Position numbers and translations under genes: made by a program | In this document: positions 7,522 through 14,551 of the stretch, one piece after another | How positions within the stretch are numbered: position 1 is the stretch's first letter | Layout: each line of letters opens with the position of its first letter | Notes under the pieces: model-generated | What the model was told of the DNA's origin: nothing | Database searches by the model: none | The model's input: the letters and a program-made list of their open reading frames with translations, nothing else | Source of the DNA: Planctomycetia bacterium | GTDB lineage: Bacteria; Planctomycetota; UBA1135; GCA-002686595 | DNA length: 17,252 bases | Assembly: GCA_005778045.1 (NCBI GenBank) | Contig: SXKQ01000088.1 | Location: 1-17,252, forward strand | Reading direction: 5' to 3'

Positions 7522-8733
7522 ATGACTTCCGCCTCACGACCGATCGTGGTTCGCGCGCGCTGGATCGCCTGCGGTCCAGAGCGCGTACTCGAGGGAGCGG
7601 GCCTTGTGGTGCGGGCGGGGCGCGTGGAGCGCGTGCTTCGGCGACGAGCTCGCGTCGCGGGAGCACGGGACGTCGACTTCGGTGATGCGCTGCTCGCGGC
7701 GGGCATGGTCAATGCTCATGCACACCTCGAGCTCGGCGCGCTCGCGGGCCTGACGCCGCGCGGCCCGGACTTTGCAACCTGGGTGCGGACGGTGATCGGT
7801 TTGCGCGCCCGGGCGAGCCGCTCCGAGCTCGCGGCCGCGGCGCGCGCGGGAGCGACGCGGGCACTCTCGACAGGCACGACCTGCGTGCTCGACATCGACA
7901 CGACGGGCGCGGCTTCGCAGGCGTTGTCCCGCCACGCGATTCGCTCGGTCGTGCTGCGCGAGGTACTCGACGCGCATGATCCGACACGCACACTGGCGGC
8001 GCTCGCGCGCGTTCGACGTCCGCTGCGTTCGAGCGGTCGACGGCGCGAGGGACTCTCGCCGCACGCTCCGTTCACGGTGAGCCCGGCCCTGCTCGCCGGC
8101 GCGGCGAAGCTCGCTCGCGAGCGCGAGCTCCCGGTCCAGATGCACTGGTCCGAGACGGCGGCCGAAGTGCAGTGGATGGAGTCAGGAGCTGGCCCGCTAT
8201 CCGCGCTGCTCGGCGAGTCGCCGCGGCACTCGGCGCTCGATCTGCTCGAGCAAGTGGGGCTCTTGGGGCCGCGGATTTCGCTGGTGCACGGCAACCTCCC
8301 CGCACGAGGCGAAGCCCGCAGGCTGGCCCAACGGGGAGTGACGCTCGTTCACTGTCCGGGCAGCCACGCGTGGTTCGAGCGCAAGCGCTGGGACTGGCGG
8401 GGCTACGCGCGCGCCGGCGTGTCGGTAGCGCTCGGTACCGACTCGCTGGCGAGCAACGAGGACCTCGACCTGCGGCGGGACATGCGCCTCGCGAGCGCGG
8501 GCCAGCGCTGGCTCGCGCCCGAAGACCTGTGGCGGGCTGTCACGGTGGCTGGGGCCGCGGCTGCTGGAGCGAGTACGCAGCTCGGTCGGCTCGAGTCTGG
8601 CTTTTCGGCCGACTTTCTCGTGCTGCCCGTGGCGGCGCACTCGGCGCGCTCCGCTCTGGAAGAGCTGTGCCTTGGGACCGCGCCGTTGAGCGAAGTCTGG
8701 GTCGAGGGACAGCGGGTCGCCGGCCGATACTAA
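7522..8733 (+). CDS. Amidohydrolase, aminodeoxyfutalosine deaminase-like
   Basis: This 403-residue protein is a complete member of the ATZ/TRZ-type cytosine deaminase-like amidohydrolases. The metal and catalytic residues are visible: H66/H68 in NAHAHLE, H208 and E211 in MHWSE, H256 in LVHGN and D307 in LGTDSLASN. The NAHAHLELGAL...F..W block near 64-87, LSPHAPF at 178-184 and CPGSH at 278-282 recall the MqnX-like branch, which deaminates 6-amino-6-deoxyfutalosine in the futalosine route to menaquinone. Chlorohydrolase/SsnA-like or guanine-deaminase-like activity on another purine cannot be excluded. No other menaquinone gene is in the window. A stable hairpin sits just before its start, and no Shine-Dalgarno sequence is clear. 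Family secure, substrate inferred. Confidence 0.85.
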   Translation: MTSASRPIVVRARWIACGPERVLEGAGLVVRAGRVERVLRRRARVAGARDVDFGDALLAAGMVNAHAHLELGALAGLTPRGPDFATWVRTVIGLRARASRSELAAAARAGATRALSTGTTCVLDIDTTGAASQALSRHAIRSVVLREVLDAHDPTRTLAALARVRRPLRSSGRRREGLSPHAPFTVSPALLAGAAKLARERELPVQMHWSETAAEVQWMESGAGPLSALLGESPRHSALDLLEQVGLLGPRISLVHGNLPARGEARRLAQRGVTLVHCPGSHAWFERKRWDWRGYARAGVSVALGTDSLASNEDLDLRRDMRLASAGQRWLAPEDLWRAVTVAGAAAAGASTQLGRLESGFSADFLVLPVAAHSARSALEELCLGTAPLSEVWVEGQRVAGRY

Positions 8734-8753
8734 GGTCCCGTGGATGCACCGGC

Positions 8754-8765
8754 CGCGCCGGCGCG
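8754..8765. repeat. 12-bp perfect GC palindrome
   Basis: CGCGCCGGCGCG lies in the 87-bp gap between the deaminase and DHH genes, followed at once by TTAAC. It has no loop, so as RNA it would pair poorly; as DNA it could be a protein site or a chance product of high GC content. Little more can be said. Confidence 0.3.
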
Positions 8766-8820
8766 TTAACTTGGCTCGGAAGGCGCCGCGCTGCTTTTCA
8801 CGACAGGCCGTACACCCTCC

Positions 8821-9831
8821 ATGACCTCCTCCGCCCCCGACGCCGGCCAGTGCGCCGCTGCCCTCGATCTCCTGCGCAAGGGACAGCGCTTCGTCCTGTG
8901 CGGGCATGTGCGGCCCGACGGCGACGTGCTCGGTGCGCAGGCCGCGCTCCACAGCGTGCTCGAGCGGCTCGGCAAGACGGTCTGGATCATCAACACGGAT
9001 CCGCTGCTGCCGCAGCTCGACTACCTCGGCGAGGGCGCGACGTATCGGGTCTACGAAGGTGGTGACCTCCCGGCGCATGACGTCGCGGTGATGCTCGACT
9101 TCAACGAGCTCGAGCGCACGGGGCCGATGGCGAAACCGCTCGCCGCGGCGCGCTCGCTCAAACTGGTCGTGGATCACCACATCTTCGAGGGGCAGCCGTG
9201 GTGGGACGCGGCCTACGTCGATGTGCGCGCAGCCGCGACGGGCCTGCTCGTGCGCCGCATCGCGCGCGATCTCGGAGTGCCGCTCGATCTGCGCGCCGCG
9301 CGCGGCGTGTACACCTCGCTCGTGACCGACACGGGCTGGTTCAAGTACTCGAACACGGACGCGGAGACCTTCGCGGCGGCGAGCGAGGCCGTACAGCTCG
9401 GCGTCGAGCCGGCGCGGCTCTACAACTCGATCTACCAGCGCCAGAGCCGTCAGCAACCGCTCGGCATCTCGCGCGCGCTGTCGCGTCTCGAGTACTACGC
9501 GGATGGCCGTCTCGCCGTGGTCGATCTGCCGCAGGCGCGCGAGGGCGAGGTCGATCTGTCGGATGGCGACGACGTGCTCGACCTGCTGCGTGCCGTCGCG
9601 CGGGTCGAGGTCGTGCTGTTCCTGCGCGAGCAGAAGGATGGCGCCGTCAAGCTCTCCGCGCGCAGCAAGACCGACTTCAACGTGCACAGTCTGGCACGGC
9701 GCTTCGGCGGGGGCGGTCACGCCAAGGCGTCGGGCGCGACGTTCACCGGGACTTCGATTGCCGACGTGCGCTCGCGTCTTGTCGCGGCCGCGCTCGAGAC
9801 TTTCTCCGAGCGCGGGGCTCCAGTGCGATGA
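8821..9831 (+). CDS. DHH/DHHA1 phosphoesterase, NrnA-like
   Basis: This 336-residue protein has the DHH-family metal motifs in order: GHVRPDGDVLG (H29, D33, D35), MLDFN (D93), VVDHH (D118, H119, H120) and SLVTDTGWFKYSNT (D170). It ends in a DHHA1 domain with GGGGHAKASG (296-305) for substrate binding. Length and layout match bifunctional oligoribonuclease/pAp phosphatase (NrnA), a Mn-dependent cytoplasmic enzyme that degrades nanoRNAs or pGpG and dephosphorylates 3'-phosphoadenosine 5'-phosphate. Cyclic-dinucleotide phosphodiesterase activity is an alternative within the family. Its stop codon overlaps the start of the next phosphoesterase gene (ATGA at 9828-9831), indicating an operon. The ATG at 8821 fits the normal N-terminus of the family. 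Confidence 0.92.
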   Translation: MTSSAPDAGQCAAALDLLRKGQRFVLCGHVRPDGDVLGAQAALHSVLERLGKTVWIINTDPLLPQLDYLGEGATYRVYEGGDLPAHDVAVMLDFNELERTGPMAKPLAAARSLKLVVDHHIFEGQPWWDAAYVDVRAAATGLLVRRIARDLGVPLDLRAARGVYTSLVTDTGWFKYSNTDAETFAAASEAVQLGVEPARLYNSIYQRQSRQQPLGISRALSRLEYYADGRLAVVDLPQAREGEVDLSDGDDVLDLLRAVARVEVVLFLREQKDGAVKLSARSKTDFNVHSLARRFGGGGHAKASGATFTGTSIADVRSRLVAAALETFSERGAPVR

Positions 9832-10589
9832 AGATCGCGCTCATCTCGGACCTGCACGCCAACCGCGAGGCGCTCGACGCCGTGCTCGCGGACATCGCGA
9901 AGCGGTCCGTGGAGCGCATCTTTTGCCTCGGGGACGTGGTCGGCTACGGACCCGAGCCCGAGTACTGCGTCGACGTCGTGCGCGAGCGCTGCGCGCTGTG
10001 CCTGATGGGCAACCACGACGAGGCGTTGTTTCGCGACGCGTCGGACTTCAACCCGCATGCACGCGGCGCGATCGACTTCACGCGCGCGCGCATGGAGCCG
10101 CGCTGGTACTCCAGCGGGGACAAGAAGCTGCGCTGGCGCTTCCTCAAGGGGCTGCCGCTGACGCATGTCGAGGGGCGCTTCCTGTTCGTCCACGGCTCGC
10201 CGCGCGACCCGGTGCGCGAGTACGTGCTCTCGACCGACGGTTTCCTCAACCCCGAGAAGCTGCGCGCCGTGTTCGAGGGCTTCGAGGGCATCGCGCTCGC
10301 GGGTCACACGCACCATCCGGGCCTGCACGATGAGGATCTGCGCTTTCAAGGGCTCGGCGGTGCCGATGAGCTGACGCTCGAGCTGCCGCAGGGCGCGAAG
10401 CGTTTCATCAACGTCGGCTCGGTCGGCCAGCCGCGCGACTCTGACAATCGCGCCTGCTATGCGGTGCTCGAGGACACGCGCATCACGTGGTACCGCGTAC
10501 CCTACGACTTCCAGCTCACGGCCGAGAAGATCCTGCGCACGGGCGCGCTGAGCGAGGTGCTCGCGCGCCGGCTCTCGATGGGGAAGTGA
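9828..10589 (+). CDS. Calcineurin-like metallophosphoesterase (YfcE/MJ0936-like)
   Basis: This 253-residue protein carries the metallophosphoesterase motifs: SDLHAN (D8, H10), GDVVGYGPEP (D36), GNHDE (N62, H63), VHGSP (H122) and GHTHHP (H160, H162). It ends with the NVGSVGQPRD block typical of the small, soluble YfcE-like family. Such enzymes bind two metal ions and cleave phosphodiesters or phosphomonoesters; the natural substrate is usually unknown. The ATG at 9828 overlaps the DHH gene stop by four bases. A longer frame extending upstream to 9198 is only a GC-rich extension into the DHH gene and starts without a family motif. Coupling to an NrnA-like enzyme hints at a shared role in nucleotide or oligonucleotide turnover (inference). 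Confidence 0.92.
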   Translation: MKIALISDLHANREALDAVLADIAKRSVERIFCLGDVVGYGPEPEYCVDVVRERCALCLMGNHDEALFRDASDFNPHARGAIDFTRARMEPRWYSSGDKKLRWRFLKGLPLTHVEGRFLFVHGSPRDPVREYVLSTDGFLNPEKLRAVFEGFEGIALAGHTHHPGLHDEDLRFQGLGGADELTLELPQGAKRFINVGSVGQPRDSDNRACYAVLEDTRITWYRVPYDFQLTAEKILRTGALSEVLARRLSMGK

Positions 10590-10617
10590 GCGCGCGACGC
10601 TCGCTATCTCGCGCTCA
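10587..10617. terminator. Bidirectional hairpin joining two stop codons
   Basis: TGAGCGCG (10587-10594) pairs perfectly with CGCGCTCA (10610-10617), with a 15-base loop. The left arm begins with the TGA stop of the plus-strand metallophosphoesterase. The right arm ends with the TCA that is the stop of the minus-strand proline dehydrogenase. As the only spacer between convergent genes it is well placed as a shared terminator, though neither side has a T-run. Confidence 0.5.
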
Positions 10618-11514
10618 GGCGAGGCCGAGCGTGGCGCGCAGCACGTGACCGAAGATGGCCGGGTTCTTGCGCATGCGCCGCAGCGAGTAAGGCTGCCACT
10701 CCGGTCCGAAGGGCACGTAGATGCGCACGGTGTGGTTCGCGTCTTGCCAGCGCTTCCACAGCGCTTCCTGCACGCCGAGCAGCATCTGGAACTCGTAGCC
10801 AGAGCGGCCGATCCCCTTCTGCTTCGCGAGCACGGCGCAGCGGTCGCCCATGTCGGAGTCGTGGGTCGCGAGCGCGACGAATGCGCCGCGCTCGAAGAGC
10901 TGCTGGGTGCAGGCTATGTAGGCCTGGCGGATGGGCTCGGGCTCGGTGTGCGCGATCTTCGCGGGCTCGAGGTAGATGCCCTTCACCATGCGCACGTTGA
11001 GCGGGCCAGGCGCGAGCCTCGCGATGTCGGCCGGCGTGCGGAACAGGCGCGACTGCAGCACGATGCCGACGTTGTCGTGCTCCTTGCGCAGCTCCTCGAA
11101 GATGCGCAGAGTCGCGTCGGTGGTGCTCGCATCCTCCATCTCGACGCGCAGGAACAGCGAGCGTGCCTTGCAGAAGCGCGCCAGCGTCGCGTAGTTCGCG
11201 AGGGCGAGCTTCTCCGAGGTGCGCAGACCGACGTGGGTCGGCTTGACCGAGACGTAGGCGTCGAGCCGAGCTGCGACCAAGGCTTCCGCGGCCTGCTGGT
11301 ACTCGTGCACCACGCGGCTCGCCTGCTCCTCGCCGTTCACGTCCTCGCCGAGCACGTCGATCACGCCGCAGTGGCCACGCTGCTGCAGGCTCTTGAGGCG
11401 CGCGATCGCGGAGTCGAGGGTCTCCCCGGCCACGTAGCGCTTCGCCACCCGCCACAGGATCGGCTTGGGCACGTGCGGCATGACCTTCATCACGGTCGAG
11501 TGGAGGAGCGGCAT
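10615..11514 (-). CDS. Proline dehydrogenase, monofunctional
   Basis: This 299-residue protein has the length of monofunctional PRODH, the FAD enzyme that oxidises proline to pyrroline-5-carboxylate. Family blocks in order are VSVKPTHVGL (88-97, with Lys91), LRVEMED (122-128), VLQSRLFRT (152-160), RMVKGIYLE (175-183), ATHD (216-219), FQMLLGV (242-248) and YVPFGPEWQPYSLRR (266-280). By analogy with E. coli PutA, Arg279/Arg280 should hold the substrate carboxylate, and Tyr266 and Tyr276 line the site. The position that is usually Glu three residues after the Arg pair is Lys283 here. The ATG at 11514 was chosen because a -10-like TACAAT lies just upstream; Met9 (11490) is an alternative. No P5C dehydrogenase gene is present nearby. 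Convergent with the phosphoesterase pair and divergent from cutA. Confidence 0.9.
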   Translation of the reverse strand: MPLLHSTVMKVMPHVPKPILWRVAKRYVAGETLDSAIARLKSLQQRGHCGVIDVLGEDVNGEEQASRVVHEYQQAAEALVAARLDAYVSVKPTHVGLRTSEKLALANYATLARFCKARSLFLRVEMEDASTTDATLRIFEELRKEHDNVGIVLQSRLFRTPADIARLAPGPLNVRMVKGIYLEPAKIAHTEPEPIRQAYIACTQQLFERGAFVALATHDSDMGDRCAVLAKQKGIGRSGYEFQMLLGVQEALWKRWQDANHTVRIYVPFGPEWQPYSLRRMRKNPAIFGHVLRATLGLA

Positions 11515-11524
11515 GGGGCCGCAG

Positions 11525-11552
11525 ATTGTAGGAGTGGCGGGGGCGCTGGCAC
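11525..11552 (-). promoter_or_regulatory. Candidate promoter for proline dehydrogenase
   Basis: On the minus strand TACAAT (11530-11525) matches the -10 consensus at five of six bases. GTGCCA (11552-11547) matches -35 at four of six, with a 16-base spacer. The predicted start near 11518 leaves only about 4 bases of leader before the ATG, so the mRNA may be nearly leaderless. The -35 overlaps that of the divergent cutA promoter candidate. Confidence 0.45.
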
Positions 11553-11574
11553 AGGGGCGCGGCGAGCGTAGGAT
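11546..11574 (+). promoter_or_regulatory. Candidate promoter for cutA
   Basis: CTGGCA (11546-11551) and TAGGAT (11569-11574) each match the sigma-70-type consensus at four of six bases, with a 17-base spacer. The expected transcription start falls at about 11581, the A of the cutA ATG, so a leaderless transcript is predicted. If transcription starts further upstream, AGGA at 11570-11573 could instead act as a Shine-Dalgarno site. Confidence 0.35.
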
Positions 11575-11580
11575 CAGGCC

Positions 11581-11919
11581 ATGGATGCCGCCCCGGATGC
11601 TGCCCGTTGGGTCGTTTCGACCGTTGCGGACGAGGCCGCGGCGCGCAAGCTGGCGCGGGAACTCGTCGAGCGGCGGCTGGTGGCCTGTGTGACGTGTCTG
11701 CCGGGCGCGACGAGCGTCTATCGCTGGGAGGGCGCCGTGCAAGAGGACGCCGAGGTCGTGCTGCTCGCCAAGACGACGGCTGCTCGCGTGCCGGAGCTCG
11801 AGCGCGCCTTCGCGGAGCTGCATCCCTACAAGGTGCCCGAGATGCTTGTGCTCGAGCCCGCGCACGTGGGCGCTCCGTACTTGGCGTGGCTGCGCGCGGC
11901 CGTGGCGGAGGAGCGGTGA
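11581..11919 (+). CDS. cutA: CutA-family divalent-cation tolerance protein
   Basis: This 112-residue protein is full length for the CutA1 family. Characteristic blocks are LVERRLVACVTCLPGATSVY (28-47), WEGAVQEDAEVVLLAKT (49-65) and HPYKVPEMLVL (81-91). CutA forms very stable ferredoxin-like trimers and has been linked to copper and other divalent-cation tolerance, although its molecular role is still debated. Its TGA overlaps the GTG start of the following transporter (GTGA, 11916-11919), so the two are probably translated together. It diverges from proline dehydrogenase across a 66-bp spacer that holds overlapping candidate promoters. Confidence 0.95.
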   Translation: MDAAPDAARWVVSTVADEAAARKLARELVERRLVACVTCLPGATSVYRWEGAVQEDAEVVLLAKTTAARVPELERAFAELHPYKVPEMLVLEPAHVGAPYLAWLRAAVAEER

Positions 11920-13495
11920 GTCTCGACGCGGCGCACGAAGCGCTGCGGCAGCACGGCGCCGATCCGCGCGTGGCGCGCGCCGGGCGCTGGGCTGGTGCGC
12001 TGGCCTTTGTCGCGATCCTGCTCTGGCCGGGACTTGGGCTCGAGCCGCTGCAGCGGCGCACGGCGGCGGTCACGGCGCTCACCGCGATCCTCTGGCTCAC
12101 CCAAGCGATCCCGCTGGGCGCGGCCTCGCTCGTGCCGGTGGCGCTGCTTCCGCTGCTCGGCGTGCTGCCCGCGCGAGATGCGGCCGCGGTGTACTTCAAC
12201 GACATCGTGATGCTGTTCTTCGCGGCCTCGATCGTCGCCTCCGGCCTCGAGCACTGGGGCGTGCATCGCCGCATGGCGCTCGCCGTCGTCGACGCGGTGG
12301 GTACGCGTCCACGCGCGCTGGTCCTCGGCTTCACGGCGGCGACGGCGTTCATCTCGCTGTGGATCAACAACACCGCGGCGACGCTGCTGATGTATCCGAT
12401 CGGACTGGCGGTGATCACCACGCTGTCCGCCGAGCGCGCTGGCGCATTCCCGATCGCGCTCTTGCTCGGCATCGCCTACGATCCTCGATCGGAGGCGTCG
12501 CGACTCCCGTGGGCACGGCGCCGAACAACATCCTGCTCGGAACGCTGGGCGAGCTCTACCCGCAGGCGCCGACGATTTCCTTCGGCAGCTGGGTCGCCGC
12601 GTGGCTGCCGTTCGCCGTGCTGTACGTGCTCGCTTTGTGGCTGCTGCTCACGCGCGTGTGCCTGCGCGTGCACGACGAGGAGCTCGCCGTGGGCGAAGTC
12701 GTGAAGCGCGAGCGCTCGGCGCTCGGTCGCATGAGTGCCGGCGAGCGGCGCATGAGCTTCGTGTTCGTGCTGACGGCACTGCTGTGGGTCACGCGCGAGG
12801 GGCTCGAGCTCGGTGCGCTGTCCATTCCCGGGTGGGGGCGCTGGCTCGCGCAGCAGCAGGTCGCGGGCGTCGTCGGTGCGAGCGTGCAGTCGGTCGGCAA
12901 GCACGTGAGCGACGCGACGGTCGCGCTCGTGGTCGCGGTGGCGTGCTTTCTCGTGCCGTCGGGCGAAGCGCGGGGCACGCGCCTGCTCGACTGGGACGCG
13001 GTGCAACGGCGCATGCCCTGGGACGTGCTACTGCTGTTCGGCGGCGGCTTCTGCCTCGCGCGCGGGTTCGAGGCGAGCGGTCTCGATCGCGCGCTCGGCC
13101 ACTCGCTCTCGCCCTTGCTGGCAGGACTGCCGTCGTTCGCCATCGTGCTCGCGGTGGCCGCGTTCATGACGCTCTTCTCGGAGCTCGCGTCGAACACGGT
13201 GCTCACCAACCTGATGCTCCCGGTGCTGGCACAGATGGCGGTGCAAGGTGGCATGGACCCGCGCTTCCTGATGATGCCGGCCACGATCGCGGCTTCGCTC
13301 GGCTTCATGCTGCCGGTCGCGACTCCACCCAACGCGATCGTGTTCTCGAGCGGTCGTATTCCGATGGGGACGATGGTGCGCGTCGGCTGGTGGGTGGACC
13401 TGGTGGGCGTGCTGCTGCTGACGGTCGTGTTCGAGCTGTGGGGCGCGCGCGTGCTCGGGATCGGCATGGAACTGCCCGACTGGGCCCGGCCCTAG
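11916..13495 (+). pseudogene. DASS (SLC13) anion/Na+ symporter, one-base frameshift
   Basis: Read with one frame correction this gives about 526 residues, normal for divalent anion:Na+ symporters that import dicarboxylates, citrate or sulfate across the inner membrane. The first frame starts at GTG 11916 (MSLDAAHEAL) and carries membrane segments and the WINNTAATLLMYP motif. Homology then jumps by -1 to the frame with SIGGVATPVGTAPN, LFGGGFCLARGF, SELASNTVLTNLMLP and LPVATPPNAIVFSSG, ending at 13495. Around 12477-12490 the bases read TAC GA TCC TCG ATC GGA, where family members need one more base (as in Tyr-x-Ser-Ser-Ile-Gly-Gly), so a base appears to be missing at 12480-12481. No slippery heptamer is visible. 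Both halves keep intact motifs and coding character, so this is either a recent mutation or a sequence error in a working gene. Confidence 0.85.
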
Positions 13496-13594
13496 GGCGC
13501 AGGGGACTTCCCGCGCGGCGGGGGGCCGGTCGTGGGGCAGGTATCCGCGGCTCAAGGGCGGGCCGCCGGGGGTCGATGCCGAGATCGGTCTTCG

Positions 13595-14383
13595 ATGGAC
13601 AGGATCTTCTTCTACTGGCTCGCCTTGCTGTTGCCGCTGTGTGTGACGGTGCCTCCAGAACCGCGTCGATGCGCGGCCGAGCCTGCCGCACTGCCCGTCG
13701 CCGAGGCTGTCGAGGAGTGGTTCGTGCTCGAGCTGCCCACGGCCGAACTGGGCCAGCGCAGGCCGAGCGTGGAGGAGGTGGGGCTCGCCACGCTGCGTCG
13801 GCGCTCGATCGAGGGCGTCGAGCAGGCCGAGTGGGACCTGCGCTTTTTCGGCGACGACACGCGCGTCTCCCATGTCGAGCGCTGGGTCGAGGGCGCGCCG
13901 CGGCTCTCGTGGCGCGAGTGGCGTCCGCGGTCTGGGCGTACGCTTTCCGCCGAGCTCGGCCCCGCCGGCCTCGCGCTCGTGGAGTCCGGTCAGCGAACTG
14001 CGCTGCGGACGATCTTGTCGATCCCCGAAGGCATGCTGTTTCCGATCGCTTTGTTGGAGCGGGCTCGCGCCGGGGTCCTCGCCAGCGGTCGCATGCGCTG
14101 GTTCGATCCGCTGGCGCGTGGGATCGAGACCGTGTCCGTGAGCATCGCCTTTGCACGCGAGACTCGTCCGGATTCCACGGGCGAGCATGTCCTTGAGCGG
14201 CGTGTGGGCCTCCAGCGGGACGATGGGACTCTGGCGGCCGAATGGACCTTCCGCGGACGGGAGCTTTGGTGCGTGCACTGGCAATCGGGAGGCCTGAACG
14301 CACGCCGCGTGCATGCGGCGGACTGGGAGGCACGGCTCGCGCGCTGCGGTCCCCAGGCGAAACTCGCACCGTCCGGGCGCTAG
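13595..14383 (+). CDS. Hypothetical secreted protein
   Basis: I do not recognise this 262-residue protein. It begins with a probable signal peptide (MDRIFFYWLALLLPLCVTV) and a short linker. The rest is a soluble domain rich in Glu, Arg and Trp with predicted beta content (for example WDLRFFGDDTRVSHVERWVEG near 87-107 and EWTFRGRELWCVHW near 216-229). I see no metal or catalytic motif. The residues before Cys17 do not fit a lipobox. The ATG at 13595 was preferred over a GTG at 13532 because it places the hydrophobic stretch at the N-terminus. It lies 99 bases after the transporter and 168 bases before the TolC-like gene on the same strand, and could be co-transcribed with either. Function unknown; probably exported to the periplasm. 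Confidence 0.65.
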   Translation: MDRIFFYWLALLLPLCVTVPPEPRRCAAEPAALPVAEAVEEWFVLELPTAELGQRRPSVEEVGLATLRRRSIEGVEQAEWDLRFFGDDTRVSHVERWVEGAPRLSWREWRPRSGRTLSAELGPAGLALVESGQRTALRTILSIPEGMLFPIALLERARAGVLASGRMRWFDPLARGIETVSVSIAFARETRPDSTGEHVLERRVGLQRDDGTLAAEWTFRGRELWCVHWQSGGLNARRVHAADWEARLARCGPQAKLAPSGR

Positions 14384-14551
14384 GGGACGCAGCGCTGGCG
14401 GCGCCGGCCGCGTGTACGGAACTCGTACGGGTCTGGGTGGAGTTTGGCCTTGGACACTTCCGGCGCCATCTTCCACCATGGGAACTCCGGCGGGCTTGGG
14501 GTTCGGGCGCATCCGCGCCGCAGCCACCTGCGAACACCCGACCGGCCCCCG

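Noticed and set aside
5589..7712. 707-codon open frame on the minus strand, antisense to the large lipoprotein gene
   Set aside because: It is a GC-driven mirror frame with Arg/Ala/Asp-rich low-complexity content and no recognisable motif, opposite a gene with a clear signal peptide and domains.
8197..9720. 507-codon minus-strand open frame opposite the deaminase and DHH genes
   Set aside because: No motif, and an amino acid composition typical of high-GC shadow frames; both plus-strand genes carry full catalytic motifs.
10604..12472. 622-codon minus-strand open frame across proline dehydrogenase, cutA and the transporter
   Set aside because: It crosses three genes with clear family motifs in other frames and shows only Arg/Ala/Ser-rich composition.
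12477..12490. Programmed -1 ribosomal frameshift in the transporter
   Set aside because: No X XXY YYZ slippery heptamer is seen at the shift point, and the alignment to family motifs is best explained by one missing base.
14413..14429. Short GTACG/CGTAC hairpin in the gap before the TolC-like gene
   Set aside because: The stem is only five base pairs and has no supporting context, so it is not called as a feature.
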